Source: Calycina herbarum
Taxonomy: Eukaryota; Ascomycota; Leotiomycetes; Helotiales; Pezizellaceae
Direction: 5' to 3'
DNA length: 64,000 nt
NCBI GenBank assembly: GCA_001414485.1
Contig: LLEY01000011.1
Location: 310,001-374,000 of the forward strand
How positions within the stretch are numbered: position 1 is the first letter of the stretch; each line of letters starts with the position of its first letter. Below are positions 48,501 to 59,762 of the stretch, in pieces. Position numbers and translations under genes: made by a program. A model generated the notes under the pieces. That model was given only the letters and a program-made list of their open reading frames with translations. It made no database searches and was not told the DNA's origin.

Positions 48501-50625
48501 CTTCCTTACTTCCTATTTTAATAATATTGAATTATATATCTAAGCAGTGTCTTTTAATAGTAATACTTATTAGAATAGTTTACTAATTAATAATTCTATC
48601 CTAGTATATAACGTCTATTCCGTTAACCACTCCTAGGCAGTATAGCTTTATACCTTTAATTAAGACGTCTAGCTTCTTCTAAGCTACTAGGGAAAGAAAA
48701 TTACCTATTACTTCTAAATTAATTAAGACTTAGAGTTCCTTTCCTCTTATCTTTGCTATTACTATAAGTTGATTTTCTCTAGAAGTAGTGTTTAATTCTC
48801 TAATTATCAGTTAGTAGAGCTCTCTCTATACTAACTCCGTTTCTTAGTCTATATTATATTCGTTTATCTCTTAGAAGATTATATTAAATAACTTCTTACT
48901 TTGTAATTCTTAAAATATTACTCTAACTTTTTTAACTAAAGTAATTATAGTATACTAGCTTCCTATTTCTAGTATAGCTTCCCTATTATTAGGTAGTGTA
49001 CCTAAAAAACTAGGTTTAGGGCGTCCTATAAAGTCGTTAGAACTCTACTATTACTATTTACTAGTTTTTTCTTATAGATCTATAACTATTTAAATATCTC
49101 TTATCTTAGGTGTACTAGATAGTTTACTAGATACTACTTATTCTAGTCTAGGTTTTTTAAATTTAATAGTTTCCCTTCTAGTAATAAGGCTTACTAAAGT
49201 TATTCTGTCCTATTTATTCTAAACTATTTTATAAGTAGTTAAAATAGTAGGGTTAATTTCTTAAGTAGAATATAAGCTCTAGAAATTAGGTTTCTAGTTT
49301 TCTATGTATACTTATCTATTCCCTCTTTTAAAAGTTCTAATAAATGCCTATATCTTATCTTATTTAGGCTTATATATTCCTAGATCTACTTTTAATAAGT
49401 TAGATATCGATTTTAATAATTCTAACGAACTTATTAATAGTAGTAATTTATATTCTACTTAAAGAGGTAATTCGTAATCTATTTCCGATTATGTGTTATA
49501 ATATTCTTTAAGTAATAGATCCCTATTATTATTAGTGTCTTATACCTTACTAACTTGTAACTTAATTCCTTTGTTTAGCTATAAGTATATAGCGCCTGCT
49601 GTTGTGTCTACAGCGTCTGTTTTAATTTATGTGCTATAACCTCTGGCCTCGAGTTCTTCGTCTATAAGTTCGATTTTTTCTAGTAAAGCTACTTCTTTTT
49701 AGATAGTAGCGTTAGCTTGTTTCTCTTTAGAGTCTTTCTTCTTACTATACTTATTTGCTTTATAGCTAGGAAGACTATAGTTATAATATAAGTTCTACTT
49801 ATGTTAACGATTTTGCTCTTTCTAAGATAATCCTCTCTTCTAGGAGTTTTCTTTCTTAGATTCCTTTCTTAGAACCTATGATTTCTAAGTAGTATCGATT
49901 TCTATAGGATCTCTATAATCTTTACGTCTACTCTTTCTATATTGATAACTATAACTTCCTTTCTTCTCTAGATTTCTTTTATAGATACGGTTATCGATCC
50001 TAATTACGTTATTTATTAATTTATTTAATATATCTAGAAAATCTTCTTATACGATTTTATCCTTTATGTTATTCTTAAGTCTATAATAGAATTGTTTATA
50101 TAATACTTTATCGTTCTATCCTATTTATATAAAGTACTATTGAAATTATAAGGCGTACTTAGTAGCTAACCTCTTCTACTTAAGTATATATAAAGCTCTA
50201 ACTGCCTTTTTCTTTATATTAACATCCTTAAAAGCCTAGTTAATTCCCTCCCTAAATCCTTAAACATTCTTAAACAAATCCCTTATTTTTTTAGATATCT
50301 AAAGAGAGACCTTTCTATTAGCTGTCTTATTTATCTAGTAATCCTCTAGGTACAGTTCTAACTAGTTATAGGCTGCCCTTTTAAGATAGGTAGACAACTA
50401 TATAACCTGGTTAGTTTTACTTAGAAACTAGGTATAATAAAAACTTAAGTAGAAGGAAGCTTTTATTAAGAATTTAGCTAGCTTCTTAGGCGAGCTATCG
50501 AATAGCTTTAGAAGAGGAAGCTTCACTTCCTCTCGAAGAGTAGTGATTAGTATAACCGGTGTAACTAGGGGGTCTACAGCTAGCCTTAGTAGGGTGGTTC
50601 TCGGAGTAGAAGAGGTTGCCGACAT
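45400..50625 (-). pseudogene. gag-pol of element 5, RIP-degraded with intact gag start
   Basis: ATG 50625 opens a 65-codon intact stretch (MSATSSTPRTTLLRLAVDPL...) before the first stop at 50428, the longest undamaged gag piece in the block. Protease is near 48,530-48,760, reverse transcriptase about 47,540-48,200, RNase H about 46,990-47,340, integrase about 45,740-46,800 and chromodomain about 45,510-45,650. Stops fall at Gln/Trp codons. A single gag-pol frame is likely, as in Tf1/sushi-type elements. Confidence 0.87.
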
Positions 50626-50637
50626 AGTAGCGATCTT

Positions 50638-50648
50638 ACTTCTAAGTA
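50638..50648 (-). promoter_or_regulatory. Candidate self-priming primer-binding site of element 5
   Basis: The 11 bases here (ACTTCTAAGTA on +) are the reverse complement of 50756-50766 within the 5' LTR. In Tf1/sushi elements an 11-base 5' end of the mRNA folds back to such a site and primes reverse transcription. Here the site starts 11 bases inside the element rather than directly at the LTR edge, which is a weakness. Confidence 0.45.
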
Positions 50649-50659
50649 GGTGCTTAAAG

Positions 50660-51105
50660 TATAACGAAACTTAAATAAACTAAATAAAGGTGACTAAGTC
50701 TCGTAGGTTAGTGTATAGTAAGAAGTATAAATACGCCGGGTTGTTTACTTAGAAGTGAACTCGTTACTTATATTAAAGATGTTAAATAAGATAATATAAT
50801 TAATAACTAAAGTTGAGTATAAAGCTCCTATTTAGGTAGTAGACGTGCTAGTATATATAGAACCCTTCGTACTACCTAGATCCCTATATAAGCCTAGATC
50901 CCTAGATCCCTTTAGATCCCCTAAGGGATCTAACGGGATCTATTACGTGACTTCTAACAGTTACTTAATAGTAAGATCCTGGAATACCTAAATGCCTTCG
51001 TATTATTGATTCCCTCTTATGCTACCTTCTATTTCCTAGATATCGTACCTTGTCCTGTTAGAGCGCCGTCTGGACTACTTACCACGTATAACGTGATTCG
51101 TAACA
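50660..51105 (-). repeat. 5' LTR of element 5 (type B)
   Basis: 446 bp, ends on + with CGTGATTCGTAACA. U3 holds tandem AGATCCCT/GGGATCTA units and a TATATATAG box. Confidence 0.93.
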
Positions 51106-51110
51106 CTTAT

Positions 51111-54100
51111 CTCTATTTAAGAGTATCTCTTTAGATAGTCTATATCTTAAGACTACTTCTCTAAGGAATATAAATACTAATTCTTTAGCTATACTTAACT
51201 CTATATATACTATTAGAATTATATACTTTATAAGTTGTTCTATAATAACTAGGATTATATTATACTTAACTCCTATTATTAGATCTTTAGATTTTAGTAA
51301 TTTAATAATAAAATCTATAGATATTAATTTCTAAGATACCTATGGTATTAGAGTAGTGTTTATCTGTTTATAAGAAGTATAGTAGGAAGCCTTATTCTTA
51401 GTATAGGTATTATATTCTACTATTACTTCCTTAACTATTATAGATAACTGATTAACATAGTAGTATTATCTTATCCTCTAGAGGGTTTTATAAATTCCTT
51501 AGTAACTATAAGTAGGCGTAGTATAGTATTCTTATATAAACTCCTTTATATATAAGCTAGGAACTTATAGCTTCTCTTTTATATACTGATTATAACCCTT
51601 ATATATGTTCTAAATTTTATCTATTTAGATATTGTTTATTACTACTATTTTATATATAATAGGTACTAAGTCTCTATTCTTAAGAGTTTTTAAGATTATA
51701 ATCTTTTTATACTCTTTATCTCTCTTATATCTAGGTTTCTAATTAAGAGTATTAGCTTAAGTATTTAATATTCTTTTTATATGTTAAATAATAATATTAA
51801 ATCCTTTTAATATTTCTAACTATCTAGTTAATTATCTTATTATAAGTTCCTTAGTTATTATAAATGTCCTAAGATTCTTATAATTAAATAAAACTATAAC
51901 TAGGTGTTTTACTAACTATAAATAGATTCTCTAGTGTTCTAAAGCTAATACTATAGTAAGTAATTCCTTGTCGAAGATGCTATAGTTTTATTATACTAGG
52001 TTAAATATCTTAGAATAATATACGATAGGTATAAGTTTTCCTTTATTATTTAGCTATATATAAACTGTGCCTACTGCTGTGTCTAAGGCGTCTATTTTAA
52101 TTATACTAGGCTTGTTTATATCGAAATCGTATAGAATAGGTTTTTTTATAAACTTTTCTTTGATTTTCTAAAAAGTATCCTCTATCTATTTGTTCTATAT
52201 GAATTTAATAGTTTTTTTAACTAGTCTTAACATTAGTTTAGTAATCTTTATATAGTCTTAAATAAATAGATAGTAAAAGTTTATAAATCTAAGAAAGGAC
52301 TATATATCTTTTATATTCTCTAGTAATTTCTAGTTTAAGATGTCTTAGATCTTTGCTAGATCTATTTCTATTTTCTCTAGGCTAAATACCTATTTTAGGA
52401 AAAGAGTTTAAGTTACTCTAAACTTGTATTTCAAGAGTTTTAATTAAGAGTTTACTCTTATAAGTTATTATAAAACTTCTTTAACGTGTTCTTTATATTC
52501 TTCTTCTTTTTCTAAAAAGATTAATATATTATTTAAGTAATAGATTACTATTACTTTTAGAAGATCTCTTAAAATGTTATTGTTTTATCTCTAGTATATA
52601 GCTAGTATATTATAAAGTTTAAATAGTATAACTATATACTTATAAAGGCTCGATAATAAGGTAAATACTATCTTTTATTCGTTTCTAACTTTTATTTATA
52701 TAAGTTTATAGATGTTTTATTAATCTAGTTTTGTAAATTATACTACTTTGCTTAACTTATCTTATAAGTACTAGCTAGGTAGTAGTAGATAAGCGTTCTT
52801 AACTATGGCTTGATTTACTTCTTAGTAATTAATATATACTCTCTTATCTAGATTGTCTTTTTTCTTAATAATAAGTATGTTTAAGGTAATTAGCGACTTA
52901 GATTTTCTAATATATCCCTTCTTAATACCTTCTTTTATATAACTTTCTATCCTTTATAGGCTTTTCTAGTTATATAACTGAAGCTTCTACTTTAAAAAGT
53001 GATGATTCTCTTTTAATTTAATCTTATAATCTTATAAGTAATGTTCTAATAAAGCTTATAAGTCTTCTAGGTTTTCGAATAAAGCTTTAAATTCTCTATA
53101 CTATATAGGTATTTCGTTATTAGCTATATTGCTAACCTGTGGAGGACCCTGGGCTAGGTGTCCTAGCGTCTTAGAAGAGGTAGCGCTAACCTCGTTCTAG
53201 CCTTAAAGTTATAATTATAAGCTTATATAATTATATTAACTAAAGGTTATTATTCGAGCCTTCTAATTAATATCTAGATTATATTCCCTAATCTATAGTA
53301 TACTAAGTATTACTTCCTTATTCTCTATTTTAATAATATTGAATTATATATCTAAGTAGTGTCTTTTAATAGTAATATTTATTAGAATAGTTTGCTAGTT
53401 GATAATTCTATCCTAGTATATAACGTCTGTTCTATTAACTACTTCTAAGCAGTATAGCCTTATACCTTTGATTAGGACGTTTAGCTTCTTCTAAGCTGTT
53501 AAGGAAAGGAAATTACCTATTGCTTCTAAATTAATTAAGACTTAGAGTTCCTTTTCTCTTATCTTTGCTGTTACTATAAGTTGATTTTCTCTAAAGGTAG
53601 TGTTTAATTCTCTAATTATTAGTTAGTAGAGTTCTTTTTATATTAACTCTATTTCTTAATCTATATTATATTTGTTTATCTCTTAGAAGATTATACTAAA
53701 TAATTTCCTACTTCTTAATTCTTAAAATATTACCTTAACTTTTCTAATTAAAGCGACTATAGTATACTAGCCTCTTATTTCTAGTATAGCTTCTTTACTA
53801 TTAGGTAGTATACCTAAAAAACTAGGTTTAGAGCGTCTTATAAAGTTATTAGGACCTTGCTATTACTATAAGCTGGTTTCCTCTTATAGGTCTACGACTA
53901 TTTAAATATCTCCTATCTTAGGTATACTAGATAGCTTGCTAAATACTGCTTATTTTAGTCTAGGTTCTTTAAATTCGATGGTTTCCCTTCTAGTAATAAG
54001 GCTTACTAAAGTTATTTTGTCTTATTTATTTTAAACTATTTTATAGGTAGTTAAAATAGTAGGGTTAATTTCTTAAGTAGAATATAGGCTTTAGAAATTA

Positions 54101-55430
54101 GGTTTCTAGTTTTCTATATATACTTATCTATTCTCTCTTTTAAAAGTTCTAATAAATGCCTATGTTTTACCTTATTTAGGCTTATATATTCCTAGATCTA
54201 CCTCTAATAAGTTGGATATTAATTCTAATAACTCTAATAAACTTGTTAATAGTAGTAATTTATATTCTATCTAAAGAGGTAATTTATAATCTATTTCTAA
54301 TTATATATTATAATATTCTTTAAGTAATAGATTCTTATTATTATTAGTGTCTTATACCTTACTAACTTATGTCTTAATTCCTTTGTTTAGCTATAAGTAT
54401 ATAGCGCTTGCTGTTGTATCTGTAGCGTTTGTTTTAATTTACGTACTATAACCTTTAGCCTCGAGTTCTTCGTCTATAAGTTCGATTTTTTCTAGTAAAG
54501 CTACTTCTTTTTAGATAGTAGTATTAGCTTGTTTCCTTTTAGAGTCTTTCTTCTTACTATACTTATTTACTCTATAGCTAGAAAGACTATAGTTATAATA
54601 TAAGTTCTACTTATGTCGACGATTTCGCTCTTTCTAGGATAATCCTCTCTTCTAGGAGTTTTCTTTCTTAGATTCCTTTCCTAGAACCTATGATTTCTAA
54701 GTAGTATTGATTTCTATAGGATTTCTATAATCTTTTTGTCTACTCTTTCTATATTAGTAACTATAACTTCCTTTCTTCTCTAGATTTCTTTTATAGATAT
54801 AGTTGTTAATCCTAATTATGTTATTTATTAATTTATTTAATATGTCTAGAAAATCTTCTTATATAAGTTTATCTTTTATATTATTCTTAAGTCTACGATA
54901 GAATTGTTTATATAATACTTCGTTGTTCTATTTTATCTATACTAAGTACTGTTGAAATTATAAGGTATACTTAGTAGCTGACCTCTTTTACTTAAACGTG
55001 TATAGAGCCTTAACTGCCTTTTTCTTTATATTAACGTCCTTAAAAGCCTGGTTAATTCCTTCTTTAAACTCTTGAACATTTCTAAACAAATCCCTTATTT
55101 TCTTAGATATTTAAAGAGAGACTTTTCCTTTAGCTGTCTTATTTACCTAGTAATCCTCTAGGTATAGTTCTAACTAGTTATAAGCTGCCTCTTTAAGATA
55201 GGTAGACAACTATATAACCTGGTTAGTTTTACTTTTAAACTAAGTATGATGAAAACTTAAGTAGAGAGAAGCTTTTATTAAGAATTCGGCTAGTTTCTTA
55301 GGCGAGCTATTGTACGACTTTAGAAGAGGAAGTTTTACTTCCTCTCGAAAGGTAGTAACTGATGTAACTAGGGGGTTTATAGCTGGCTTTAGTAGAGTGG
55401 TTTTTAGAGTAGAAGAGGTTGCTAATATAG
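51111..55430 (-). pseudogene. Element 4 gag-pol, 5' part
   Basis: Continues the integrase broken at 44,367. RNase H is about 51,760-52,150, reverse transcriptase about 52,300-52,960, protease about 53,300-53,560, and gag from about 54,300 to its start near 55,427. The start ATG reads ATA there, but the gag is recognisably that of elements 2 and 5 (LATSSTLKTTLLKPA). Strongly RIP-mutated. Confidence 0.83.
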
Positions 55431-55462
55431 TAGCGATCTTACTTCTAAGTAGGTGTTTAAAG

Positions 55463-55927
55463 TGTAATAAAACTTAAACGAACTAAATAAAGATGACTAA
55501 GTCTCGAAGGTTAGTATATAGTAAGAAGTATAAATATATTAGGTTATTTACTTAGAAGTGAACTCGTTACTTATATTAAAGATATTAAATAAAATAATAA
55601 GATTAATAACTAAAGTTGAGTACGAAGCTTCTATCTAATAGTAGATATACTAGTCTTATATAGAACCTTTGTTTCCTACGTATATTACTTATATCGCTCG
55701 CGTCGCTCGCGTCGCTTACGATTAAGGCGATTAGAGCGATGTAGGCGATCACGTTACATGACCCCACGTGACTTCTAACATTACCATAATAGTAAGATCC
55801 TGAAATCCCTAATGTCCTTCTATATTACTGATTTCCTCTTATGTTACTTTCCTTTTCCTAGATATTATATCTTATCCTATTAGAACGTCGTCTAGACTAC
55901 TTACTACGTATACCGTGATTCGTGACA
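55463..55927 (-). repeat. 5' LTR of element 4 (type A)
   Basis: 465 bp, ends on + with CGTGATTCGTGACA, the unmutated TGTCACG terminus. Contains the CGCTCGCGTCGCTCGCGTCG short repeat. Confidence 0.93.
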
Positions 55928-55932
55928 GCTAG

Positions 55933-57551
55933 GATCCGAGGGACTAGCAGCTCGTCGACAAGGCTTATAAACAGTTATAGGTCTTCCTAGTATTTATATA
56001 CAACCTGTTCTTCTAGGGCCTAATCGCGGCAATCTACGTTAGCTTAGTAATCTAGGTTTAAGGGCCAAGTCTATAGAATCCTAGGATCTAGAAGGCGTAG
56101 CTAGACAAGGTTAGGAGAAGGAGAGAGATCCGTAGGCTATATAAGTCGTCGCTAGCAGGGGTTAAGTTATACGTTAAGCTAGTTAAACTATATATACCTA
56201 AGAATAAGGTCTTAATAGCTAGTATTAAGGAGGACTATAGAGACGTTATACTATTTATAGCCGTCTATATATAAGTAAAGAATAATATAGTAGTTTACGA
56301 ACTATCGACTTTGTCTATTAAAGCCGCGAACTATAATAGGAGTAGGAAGAGTATAAATAGTTAAAGGGAAGAAGTAAACTAGCTCTTAAGTAAACTTTAT
56401 ACTAATAAGTATAAAGCCGTTTACTCTAGTATTAGCTAGAGCAGAGGTTTTAAATCCGTATCTATTATAGACTAAGTTATAAGAGACTATAAACTGTTTT
56501 CCTTCAAGTAGCTAACTTAGATCGATAGCTAACTAGCTAGGACCTCGGTAAAGCAAGCCTAGAGAGGAGACTTTCCCTAGACTTGGTCGTTTTCCGACTA
56601 TTCTAAGTCGAACGTAGGCTTTGTAAGCTTATTAACGTCTATAATAGGCTTAGAGTTCTTAGAGCATTCGCAGGCATAGTACCTAGTCCTCTTACACTTA
56701 AAGCAGGCGTCGTCTGGTTCCTTATAGGCAGGCGTTGGTTCACGTGATAGTTTATAAAGGCGGGGGGCCAGGGCAGGGGAGGTTATACGGAACGTAGTTT
56801 ATATAGTAGTGAAAGTTCTAGCTAGGCGGGAGGTAGTAGTAGTAGTTACAAGCTAGGAGATGAGACGAGCGGTCTATAAGTTGCTTCTACGGAGCTGAAG
56901 TCTTTATAAGTTCTTATTAACAAGTCAACACTTATTTACTAAGGCTATACTTAAGAGCAGGACGTCTAAGAATAGTAAGACAGACTATTGTAAAGGTAGC
57001 GTAAGCTTGTTATATAAGTCGGGCTATAAGTCGTCTGTCGGGATCCGTCTAGTGCCTATAAGGTATAAGAAGCAAGTATAGAAGGTTACGAAAGTCTCGT
57101 TATCTCTTATAACAAGCCAGCGGAATTCGATATAGGCGTCCTACGCTTTAAACAGGTTCTCTAAGATATCTATAAGATATACGATCATTTCTTTTATAGA
57201 CTAAAACGGCTTAGGTCCCTTCTAGTAACAGGGTATAAGATGCTTTTAAGTAATATCAGCTATATAGTTAAAAACGTAAGCTATCTTTACTTCCTCTAGC
57301 TTAAACATAGAGGCGTTAATAAGGAACTTGTTCTTAATCTAGATCTTCTAGTTGTCGAAGGTTAGAGACGAGCTATCTATTAGAGGCTTAGTATCCTTAA
57401 GCTTAACCGTAAACGACCTATGTTATCTAGTTTTAGATAGGGTATTCCCTTATAGAGGAGTATAGACGTCGTCTAGTTATTCTCGTAGTAGGCGGACCTG
57501 TTTTAGAGCTATAGTAAGCTATTAAGCGTCCGTAGGCTAGTCGGCAGACAT
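55933..57551 (-). pseudogene. Element 3 gag and protease, RIP-degraded
   Basis: ATG at 57551 begins MSAD. Gag continues to about 56,750. A zinc knuckle C-x2-C-x4-Y-x4-C (CFKCKRTRYYACEC) lies near 56,660-56,705, with the His changed to Tyr. The protease region follows with a V/I-rich strand and VNGFILISIKF near 56,400. Ends at the element 4 insertion site. Stops are at Trp/Gln codons. Confidence 0.82.
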
Positions 57552-57758
57552 CGTTATAGACGACTTAGTTATAAGAATAGAAGGTATAGATAGAAGAGCC
57601 CTAAGCTCTTATACGCGGTGGTAGGCGCGGGTACGTAGGGCTGTATAAGGCGCCGGTAGCATCTATAGGCAGTCTATATAGACCGTAGGTATCGTATTAG
57701 AATCGTAACAGATATTCTAATCCTTCCTAGGAGCAGTAGTAAATAGAGAGAAGAAGAG

Positions 57759-57768
57759 AGCTTTAGAT
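57759..57768 (-). promoter_or_regulatory. Candidate self-priming primer-binding site of element 3
   Basis: AGCTTTAGAT (on +), two bases inside the 5' LTR edge, is the reverse complement of 57872-57881 within the LTR. A TATA-like TATATTATAG lies about 55 bases upstream of that LTR site in the element's own direction, so a transcript could begin there, as self-priming of the Tf1/sushi kind requires. Confidence 0.5.
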
Positions 57769-57770
57769 AA

Positions 57771-58099
57771 TATAACAAACCTAATCTACTAGCCCTCTAG
57801 TAGTTATCCTTACCTATAATATACACAGGTATAGTAGATAATTAGAGAAGTAAGAGGTAGTTTAATTGAAGATCTAAAGCTATAGAAGAGAAGAGAAGGA
57901 AAGAGGAGACTTCTAGAGGTCCTATAATATAGAGATAGCTAAGGAATCGATAAGTTATAGGAATGTCAATCCGTTTATAGAAATAGTTCCTAGCCTAGGT
58001 AGGAATGGTTCTAGGCTAGGCTAGGAATAGCAGGCTTTGCGGACGCCGGCGAGCAGCCGTACGCGAGTCACGTGCTCGGCGGTGGCCAGGTCCGTAACA
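57771..58099 (-). repeat. 5' LTR of element 3
   Basis: 329 bp, ends on + with GGTCCGTAACA followed by the AATTT duplication. Confidence 0.93.
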
Positions 58100-58150
58100 A
58101 ATTTAATATATTATAGTTGATTTATTAATATTCTAAGTTTAATACTAAGG

Positions 58151-58197
58151 AAAACTGATCCGGTTCCTAATATAATCCGAGTTCTAATAAACCACGT
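58151..58197 (-). repeat. Right terminal inverted repeat of the Fot1/pogo-like element
   Basis: Inverted copy of 22839-22885, followed by TA at 58198-58199. Confidence 0.92.
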
Positions 58198-58247
58198 TAT
58201 CGCTTTTTCTAAATAGATATTAAATCTCTTTTATTATCGTCTCTTCC

Positions 58248-58668
58248 TAGTGTAAGTAATAAGTAGAGTAGAGTAGAGTAGTACGGGCCGAGTCGGGTCG
58301 GGCCGGGACTAGGCTCGGGGTAGCATCGGAGTAGCGTTCCGGAGCTGCTCGGGAGCTTAAGCGAGATCTTCTTTCTACTCTGTCTACTACGTAACTTCTT
58401 TAATAATAGTCTTAGTAGATTAGCTATTAATTATATAATTATAAAAAGAAGTTTTTATTATATATAACTACTAATATTACTAATAATAAGCTTTATAAGC
58501 CTTATAAATACAAATATATAAATATTACTAAAACTACTTAAGATTACTCGAGTAGTCTTAAGTTACTACTCTACTCTACTTATCCCACCCGCTACTTATA
58601 CTCTACTCTACTACTCAAGAGTATTACTCGAGTAGTAGTAAGTAGTTAAGTAGTTTATGTTCACACTG
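58248..58668. mobile_element. hAT-like non-autonomous element (MITE), 421 bp
   Basis: An exact 8-base duplication TCTCTTCC (58240-58247 and 58669-58676) flanks short inverted ends: TAGTGTAAG on the left and, read inward from the right, CAGTGTGAA. This fits hAT termini (C/TAGTG) and the 8-bp target rule. The inside is non-coding, with many subterminal GAGTA/TACTC repeats on both sides and a G/C-rich centre (58293-58330). hAT transposases bind repeated subterminal motifs of this kind. It sits 48 bases beyond the pogo-like element. Confidence 0.75.
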
Positions 58669-58676
58669 TCTCTTCC

Positions 58677-59500
58677 TAAAACCCTTTTACCTTTAATTCT
58701 AATTTATCCTTATAGACAGTCCACAGGCCACAACTCCTGGATACCCTTCTCTTGGAGAATCCTAAAGCCAACCTTGGACTCTATATCCTAAGCGCAGCTT
58801 GAACCTCACGACCGGCTCCTCTAAGCATAGCATCTCTAATATATTTTATTCTCAAATAATACCTACTATTGACAAATTCCGTCTCGAAGAACAGACTTTA
58901 AACTCGCTACAAATCAATCTCTATACTCTCTTCAATTTCCTCAAGTCCTCCAAATGTTCTAGATAACAGAATACTCATATCAAAGAAACGTTACCTAAAA
59001 AAGTATCTAGTATATAAAACTTTCTTCTAAACTTTAACTAATTACCTCACTTCCTCGAAATATTCTAGGAAAATATAGAATTCAATAGTTAAAATCTTAC
59101 TAAACTTACTCACTATTTGATACTATAGAGTGGTAATGTGATTAGTCTAGCTCGAGCGTATAACTAATAACCACTCTAAACCACGTCTCCCTAAACGTCT
59201 TATCGAAACATATTTAGATAGTATCACGACAGCTAGAAAATAATCTTGAAGTAATATGATATCCACCCAATGCTCTTTGAATATAAGTTCCAAACTTTCA
59301 TTCCAATCTTCCAAGAAGAAATACTAAACAAAAGATAGATTAAAGTGAAGCAATTCCACCGAGAATAACTATGTCTTGCAATGTGTAGGTGCGGTCACCT
59401 ACTAAAAAAAAAAATACTCCAAGAACCTATTTCTATATAAAGGTCACCTACCAATCGCAGGGGCCTTCACGAAGAGTGTATTTGACTTCGGGCGTTCAAG
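58677..59500. other. Spacer, possibly decayed
   Basis: AT-rich, no reading frame or transposon end recognised. Around 59,385-59,455 the words GTAGGTG, GGTCACCTAC and GGTCACCTACC form a short partial palindrome. Confidence 0.35.
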
Positions 59501-59509
59501 GTGAGAAGT

Positions 59510-59762
59510 AGATCGTAGCTTACCCGCAACCGAAATTAAACAGCTTACCCGCCAAATTGACAGTCTACCCAAAACCTGGAAAATCTACAAGCTTACTCGC
59601 AAAACAACAGCTTATTTGCAAAACAACAGCTCACTCGCAACTTGAACTTCGCAGCTTACCCGCCAAGTGCTAGCTTACCCACGGGCCGTAATTCAGCAGC
59701 TTACCCACAAATCGAGAGGTTACTCGCAATCAAATTTGCAGCTTACTCGTAAATCGGTTGCT
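59510..59762. repeat. Degenerate approximately 20-25-bp repeat array with CAGCTTACCCGC core
   Basis: About eleven copies of a CAGCTTACCCGC/CAGCTTACTCGCAA-like word occur at spacings of roughly 19-25 bases (near 59,519, 59,544, 59,568, 59,590, 59,609, 59,628, 59,652, 59,670, 59,697, 59,718 and 59,741). Spacers differ, so this is not a CRISPR. The core resembles that of the 3.8-kb array. Confidence 0.6.

Larger units (their letters stand above)
44368..51105 (-). mobile_element. LTR retrotransposon 5 (chromovirus), - orientation, innermost insertion
   Basis: 446-bp LTRs at both ends, exact duplication CTTAT, length 6,738 bp (same as element 2). Inserted into the integrase of element 4, itself inside element 3, so it is the youngest of that stack. 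It keeps an intact start for gag (ATG at 50625) and for the antisense frame (ATG at 44904), and fewer lost codons than its hosts. Confidence 0.94.
42407..55927 (-). mobile_element. LTR retrotransposon 4 (chromovirus), - orientation, inside element 3
   Basis: 465-bp LTRs and an exact duplication GCTAG (42402-42406 and 55928-55932). Net size 6,778 bp after removing element 5. It has type-A LTRs and the 618-bp antisense frame like element 1, but an internal length (5,848) and gag like elements 2 and 5, so it is a mosaic. Confidence 0.93.
38655..58099 (-). mobile_element. LTR retrotransposon 3 (second Gypsy family), - orientation, host of elements 4 and 5
   Basis: 329-bp LTRs and an exact duplication AATTT (38650-38654 and 58100-58104). 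Net size is 5,919 bp after removing element 4. LTRs and proteins are unlike elements 1, 2, 4 and 5, and no antisense frame is seen. A purine tract (complement of TTACCCCTCTCTTT, 38984-38997) adjoins the 3' LTR. It contains GC-richer stretches with intact CGCG motifs, so it is less thoroughly mutated. Confidence 0.93.
22839..58197 (+). mobile_element. Fot1/pogo-like DNA transposon, split by nested retrotransposons
   Basis: Terminal inverted repeats at 22839-22885 and 58151-58197 match over about 47 bases except for C/T and G/A transitions, and each is flanked by TA, the target duplication of Tc1-mariner elements. Subtracting the inserts at 23279-30292, 31617-38354 and 38655-58099 with their 5-bp duplications leaves about 2,147 bp, a normal size for this group. 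It encodes a pogo-type transposase in three separated pieces. The whole element is dead: stop codons, a lost catalytic residue and lost zinc ligands. It is the oldest layer of the block because everything else is inside it. Confidence 0.93.

Noticed and set aside
22839..58197. AT-rich block as mitochondrial DNA or a centromere
   Set aside because: Recognisable transposon ends, target duplications and RIP-type transitions explain the composition. A centromeric role cannot be excluded but nothing supports it.
59510..59762. CRISPR-like array
   Set aside because: Repeat words are short and diverged, spacing is irregular, and the organism is a eukaryote.
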